Shown here: positions 60,156 to 64,000 of the stretch, one piece after another
Numbering within the stretch: the stretch's first letter is position 1
How the letters are laid out: each line of letters starts with the position of its first letter
DNA from: Planosporangium mesophilum
Lineage (GTDB): Bacteria; Actinomycetota; Actinomycetes; Mycobacteriales; Micromonosporaceae
Length of the DNA stretch: 64,000 nucleotides
Direction: 5' to 3'
Assembly (NCBI RefSeq): GCF_016863255.1
Contig: NZ_BOON01000033.1
Span: 62,001-126,000 of the forward strand
Notes under the pieces: model-generated
The model's database searches: none
Told to the model about the DNA's origin: nothing
Seen by the model: the letters and a program-made list of their open reading frames with translations, nothing else
Translations under genes and position numbers: made by a program

Positions 60156-63068
60156 GTGCGTAGACCTATGTGGACAACCCGACTGAAGCGGCGACGGCGG
60201 CTGGCGTACCTGCTGGCTGCCGTCGCGGTGGTCGGCAGTCTGGCCGCTGTGACACCGGCCAACGCCGACCCCGATCGTGCCCGGCTGCACAAGTCCGACC
60301 TGCTGGGTGAGGGCCACGGCCCGCGGAACAAGGACAACCGGAAGGGCGCCGCGGCACCGAGCGCCCGGCAGCGCACACTCGCCGGCGCGCTCGGAGCCGT
60401 GCGCTGGAACGCGTTCGGCACGCCCGAGGCGCTCGGCCCGGCCAAGGCCCTGGCCACCGGGCTGCCCGCCGACCCGGAGGCCGCCGCCCGGCAGTACCTC
60501 GTCGACAACCGCGACCTGTTCGGCGTCGACCAGGCTTCGGTCGCCGCGATGCAGACCCTCCTCGTACGCCCGGTGGGCGCCGGCTCGGTCGTGGTGCTGC
60601 GCCAGCGCTTCGGTGACCTGCCGGCCGGCTACGACGGCCTGGCCAGCGTCCTGGTCAGCGGCGGTACCGTGATCCGGGTCAGTTCGTCGCTGTCCCGGAA
60701 CACCGGCGCGCCGCAGCCGGCCACCCTCTCCCCCGCCCAGGCCGCCGACGCGGCGCTGCGCGACGCCGGGCTGACCGCGAACCAGGTCGACAGGTCCGAC
60801 ATCTACCAGGTCGCGGTGCCGACGCCGGCGGACGGCCCGCGCACCGCCTACTCGGTCACCCTGATCGCCAAGGACGCCGCGGAGCCGACCGCGTACACCA
60901 CGTACGTCGACGCCCGTACCGGCGAGGTCTTGATCCGCGAGGACCTGGTGAACTTCGACGCGGAAAACCCACACTGGGCCGTGTTCCCGGCGACCCCGCC
61001 CGGCAGGTTCGCGCCGGGCACCGACCCGCGCACGCACTGGTGCCTCACGCCGGAGCCGGGCTGCTCGCGTACGGTCAGGGACGCGGCGAGCGGGCAGGCC
61101 TGGGACGTCGACCTGGCCACCGGGCAGCCGACGTTCACGTCGACGGGCAACTCCGCCAATGACGTGGTGCTGTGGGGTGCCGGTACGCAGCCCTTCAACG
61201 CGACGCCCAACCCGGACCGGAACTACACCTACCCGTTCACGGACCAGTGGCACCAGGCCAAGTGCGACCCGGCGGTCTTCACCTCGGCGCAGCGAAACGA
61301 TGCCGACGCCGCGGTCAGCAACCTGTTCGCGATGCACAACCGGATGCACGACTTCGCGTACCGGCTGGGCTTCACCGAGGCAGCCTGGAACATGCAGGCG
61401 GTCAACGTCGCGCCGGGCGGCCTGGGCGGAGACGCCGAGCAGGGCCGGGCGCAGGCCAACGCGCTCGGCGGCTCCCGTAACAACGCCAACCAGGGCACCC
61501 CGCGCGACGGCTTGCAGCCCACCACGAACATGTTCCTGTGGCAGCCGGTCGCCGGTGGCGCGTACCCGCCGTGCGTCGACGGTGACTACGACATGACCGT
61601 CATCGGGCACGAGTACACGCACGCCATCACCAACCGGATGATCGCCGGACCGGACGCCGGGATCGGCTCCTTCCAGGGCGGGGCGATGGGCGAGTCGTGG
61701 AGTGACCTGATCGCCGCCGAGTACCTGTTCGAGAACAACCTGCGCGCTCCGGGTGATTCACCGTTCGTCACCGGCGCCTACGTCACCGGCAACACCTCGT
61801 CGGGTATCCGTAACTACGACGGCAGCCGGAGCCCGCTGAACTACTCGGATGTCGGGTACGACCTGGTCGGTCCGCAAGTGCACGCGGACGGCGAGATCTG
61901 GACCGCGGCGAACCTGCGCCTCCGCGAGGCGTTCGTCAAGCGGCACGGTCGGGGTACCCCGGCGCTGCAGCAGAGCTGCGCCGATGGCACCACGCCGGTG
62001 ACGGCCTGCCCGGGCAACCGGCGCTGGGTCCAGATCCTGTTCGACTCGTTCCTGCTGCAGGCCAGCAGCCAGCCGAGCATGGTCGACATGCGCGACAACA
62101 TGCTCGCCGCCGATCTGGTCCGCTTCAACGGGGCCAACCAGGACCTGCTGTGGAACACGTTCGCCGAGTTCGGACTCGGCCGGGACGCCGCCAGCGGCCC
62201 GAACGACACCGATCCGACGCCGAGCTTCGCCTCGCCGCGCGCCGACAACGCCACCGTGACGCTGCGCCCGGCCGGCGAGGCCTCGGGCGCCGTCGTTCGG
62301 CTCTACGTCGGCGAGTACGAGGCCCGGGCCACTCCGATCGCGGACACCGACCCCGCCACGCCGACCCCGGACACCTTCCAGATCGTGCCGGGTACCCGGT
62401 TCACCTTCACGGTGACCGGCGCCGGATTCGGAAGCACCAAGTTCAGCGAGGAGTTCCCGGCCGGCAAGGCCCGGGAGATGCGACCGAACCTGCGCCGCAA
62501 CCTGGCGGCGGCCGCCTCCGGCGCGGTGGTGACCGGCAACGGGATCAACATCGACAAGATCAACGACGAGACCGAGGCGACCAACTGGGCGTCGCTGGAC
62601 GGGGTCGCCGGCAAGCAGGTGACCGTCGACCTCGCCGGTACCAGGCCGCAGCTGGTCAGCCGGGCGAACGTGAGCGCCCAGCTCCGCCCGGCCGTCACCG
62701 GCGACGCCGACCCCGCCGCCCAGAACCGGTTCAGCGCGCTGCGCTCGTTCGAGGTGCTCGCCTGCAACGAGATCGTCGCTGACTGCACGAAGGACTCCGG
62801 GTACCGTCGGGCGTTCGTCAGCGCGCCGGACGCCTTCCCCGGCGGCAAGTTCCGACCGACCGCGCCGCAGCTGGCCCTGCGGTCGTTCACCTTCACACCG
62901 GTTCTGGCCACGCACCTGCGGATCAAGGTACTGACCAGCCAGTGCACCGGCGGTCCGGAGTACGCCGGCGAGCAGGACGCCGATCCGAGCGCCGCGACCG
63001 ACTGCACCACCGCGAGCCCGTTCGCACAGCAGGTCCGGATCGCGGAGTTCCAGGCGTTCAGCTTCTGA
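60156..63068 (+). CDS. secreted M36 fungalysin-type metalloprotease
   Basis: 970 aa, GTG start with AGAGG upstream. A basic signal peptide ends PANAD. The propeptide (residues ~40-270, FTP/PepSY-like, with TTYVDARTGEVLIREDLV at its end) is followed by the catalytic domain: the zinc motif HEYTH at residues 485-489, and the third ligand in GAMGESWSDLIAAEY. The last ~200 residues form a beta-rich C-terminal domain with two Cys pairs. Fungalysins degrade extracellular proteins and self-activate by cutting the propeptide. It is followed by a strong terminator. Confidence 0.94.
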   Translation: MRRPMWTTRLKRRRRLAYLLAAVAVVGSLAAVTPANADPDRARLHKSDLLGEGHGPRNKDNRKGAAAPSARQRTLAGALGAVRWNAFGTPEALGPAKALATGLPADPEAAARQYLVDNRDLFGVDQASVAAMQTLLVRPVGAGSVVVLRQRFGDLPAGYDGLASVLVSGGTVIRVSSSLSRNTGAPQPATLSPAQAADAALRDAGLTANQVDRSDIYQVAVPTPADGPRTAYSVTLIAKDAAEPTAYTTYVDARTGEVLIREDLVNFDAENPHWAVFPATPPGRFAPGTDPRTHWCLTPEPGCSRTVRDAASGQAWDVDLATGQPTFTSTGNSANDVVLWGAGTQPFNATPNPDRNYTYPFTDQWHQAKCDPAVFTSAQRNDADAAVSNLFAMHNRMHDFAYRLGFTEAAWNMQAVNVAPGGLGGDAEQGRAQANALGGSRNNANQGTPRDGLQPTTNMFLWQPVAGGAYPPCVDGDYDMTVIGHEYTHAITNRMIAGPDAGIGSFQGGAMGESWSDLIAAEYLFENNLRAPGDSPFVTGAYVTGNTSSGIRNYDGSRSPLNYSDVGYDLVGPQVHADGEIWTAANLRLREAFVKRHGRGTPALQQSCADGTTPVTACPGNRRWVQILFDSFLLQASSQPSMVDMRDNMLAADLVRFNGANQDLLWNTFAEFGLGRDAASGPNDTDPTPSFASPRADNATVTLRPAGEASGAVVRLYVGEYEARATPIADTDPATPTPDTFQIVPGTRFTFTVTGAGFGSTKFSEEFPAGKAREMRPNLRRNLAAAASGAVVTGNGINIDKINDETEATNWASLDGVAGKQVTVDLAGTRPQLVSRANVSAQLRPAVTGDADPAAQNRFSALRSFEVLACNEIVADCTKDSGYRRAFVSAPDAFPGGKFRPTAPQLALRSFTFTPVLATHLRIKVLTSQCTGGPEYAGEQDADPSAATDCTTASPFAQQVRIAEFQAFSF

Positions 63069-63090
63069 CGACGCCAGATCCTCAACCGGG

Positions 63091-63129
63091 CGCGGTGCCC
63101 CTGCGGAAGCTATCCGCAGGGGCACCGCG
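63091..63129 (+). terminator. intrinsic terminator of the M36 protease gene
   Basis: Perfect 16-bp stem CGCGGTGCCCCTGCGG (63091-63106) and complement (63114-63129) with a 7-nt loop, 22 bp after the stop codon. Confidence 0.85.
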
Positions 63130-63187
63130 TGCATGCGAAGCGTAATCAGACTATTACTCTGAGTTCATTAGGGCTCATACTGACAGA

Positions 63188-64000
63188 ATGACCGCCGTCG
63201 ATCCGATACCGATCCCCGACACTCCCCTGCTGGAGCGCATCCGCGAGTCGGTCATCGGCGACGACCAGCTCATGTGGGGCCCGTACGGTCCGCGCCGGGT
63301 CACGTACGCCGACTACACCGCCTCCGGCCGGGCGCTGGAGTTCATCGAGCGCTTCATCCTCGACGAGGTCCTGCCCCGCTACGCCAACACCCACACCGAG
63401 TCGTCGGGTACCGGGCTGCAGACCACCCGGCTGCGCGAGGACGCCCGGCACATCATCCGCGACGCGGTCGGCGGCGACGAGGAGACGGTCGTCATCTTCA
63501 CCGGCTCCGGGGCGACCGCCGCGATCGACAAGCTGATCCACATCCTCGGCCTGCGCATCCCGGCGGCGCTCGACGACGCCTACCACCTGGCGGCGCACAT
63601 CCCGCAGCGGGAGCGCCCGGTGGTGTTCGTCGGCCCGTTCGAGCACCACTCCAACGAGCTGCCCTGGCGGGAGTCGATCGCCGACCTGGTGGTGATCGGT
63701 GAGGACGCGAACGGCCACGTCGACTGCGCGCACCTGGAGGCCGAACTGCTGCGGTTCGCCGACCGTCCACTGAAGATCGGGTCGTTCTCGGCCGCGTCGA
63801 ACGTCACGGGAATCGTCACCGACACCGACGCCGTCTCCGACGTACTGCACCGCCACGGCGCACTGTCGTTGTGGGACTACGCCGCCGCCGCGCCGTACGT
63901 CGACATCAGCATGCGCGGCAAGGACGCGCTGTTCATCTCGCCGCACAAGTTCGTCGGCGGTCCCGGTACCCCCGGGGTGTTGGTCGTGCGCCGGGAGTTG
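63188..64000 (+). CDS. class V aminotransferase-fold PLP enzyme (3' end outside window)
   Basis: The first 271 codons are present. VTYADYTASGRALEFIE at the N-terminus, HTESSGTGLQTTRL, FTGSGATAAIDKLI (phosphate cradle), FEHHSNELPWRE, ALSLWDYAAAAPYVDI (Asp to the PLP nitrogen) and SPHKFVGGPGTPG (PLP-binding Lys) follow the cysteine-desulfurase-like order. It may be a desulfurase, selenocysteine lyase or aminotransferase; the window ends before any deciding motif. ATG at 63188 has no strong ribosome site, but the AT-rich DNA upstream looks promoter-like. Confidence 0.88.
   Translation, partial: MTAVDPIPIPDTPLLERIRESVIGDDQLMWGPYGPRRVTYADYTASGRALEFIERFILDEVLPRYANTHTESSGTGLQTTRLREDARHIIRDAVGGDEETVVIFTGSGATAAIDKLIHILGLRIPAALDDAYHLAAHIPQRERPVVFVGPFEHHSNELPWRESIADLVVIGEDANGHVDCAHLEAELLRFADRPLKIGSFSAASNVTGIVTDTDAVSDVLHRHGALSLWDYAAAAPYVDISMRGKDALFISPHKFVGGPGTPGVLVVRREL

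Overview
High-GC DNA with ATGA/GTGA gene overlaps, frequent GTG and occasional TTG starts, and GTA-rich valine/tyrosine codon contexts. This points to a filamentous actinobacterium, most likely of the Micromonosporaceae; that placement is an inference from codon style and gene content. No rRNA, tRNA, CRISPR array or phage structural gene was seen. The window is a string of accessory metabolic islands.

Layout. (1) 3-7714, plus strand: an exopolysaccharide operon with the tail of a deacetylase-like protein, a PelF-type glycosyltransferase, a polytopic membrane protein, a LegB-type 4,6-dehydratase, a nucleotidyltransferase, an epimerase, and two hydrolases of the spherulin-4 (GH135-like) and GH114 types. 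It resembles bacterial Pel and fungal galactosaminogalactan clusters. (2) 7762-20261, minus strand: a PEBP protein, then an alpha-glucan utilization locus: GH13 alpha-glucosidase, CUT1 ABC importer, LacI regulator and two large secreted GH87-type alpha-1,3-glucanase paralogs. A 40-bp element with matching spacing lies upstream of both the importer operon and the first GH87 gene. (3) 20451-24488: a TetR/fadB/fadA beta-oxidation operon. (4) 24818-29944: aldo/keto reductase with a GntR regulator, a Tat-exported M20 hydrolase and an amidase. (5) 30014-34766: an AraC regulator followed by flavin monooxygenase, maleylacetate reductase and hydroxyquinol dioxygenase genes, i.e. a hydroxyquinol (resorcinol-type) pathway.

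(6) 34808-41800: an amino-acid stereoinversion/deacylation cluster: M20 peptidase, polysaccharide-deacetylase family protein, N-acyl/N-succinyl amino acid racemase, GNAT acyltransferase and a divergent D-aminoacylase. It is interrupted by an intact TnpB element (36859-38186) that appears to have inserted exactly into the 4-bp ATGA overlap of two genes without changing either protein. (7) 41822-44129: a gene remnant, a long hairpin, an autoregulated TetR gene, PlsC and a PH-domain protein.

(8) 44249-53538: an aromatic-acid catabolic island. An SsuA/NMT1-type ABC importer leads into a LigJ-type hydratase. A second operon encodes a PrpF/GalD-type tautomerase, a type I extradiol dioxygenase and a DUF1932-type dehydrogenase. 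Two paralogous GntR regulators are present. (9) 53703-57848: an operon for a four-cysteine secreted protein, a MacB/FtsX-type ABC exporter and a signal-peptidase-like protein that has lost both catalytic residues; this is the best candidate for an undescribed system. (10) 58491-64000: formaldehyde dehydrogenase, a fungalysin (M36) protease, and a class V aminotransferase cut by the window end.
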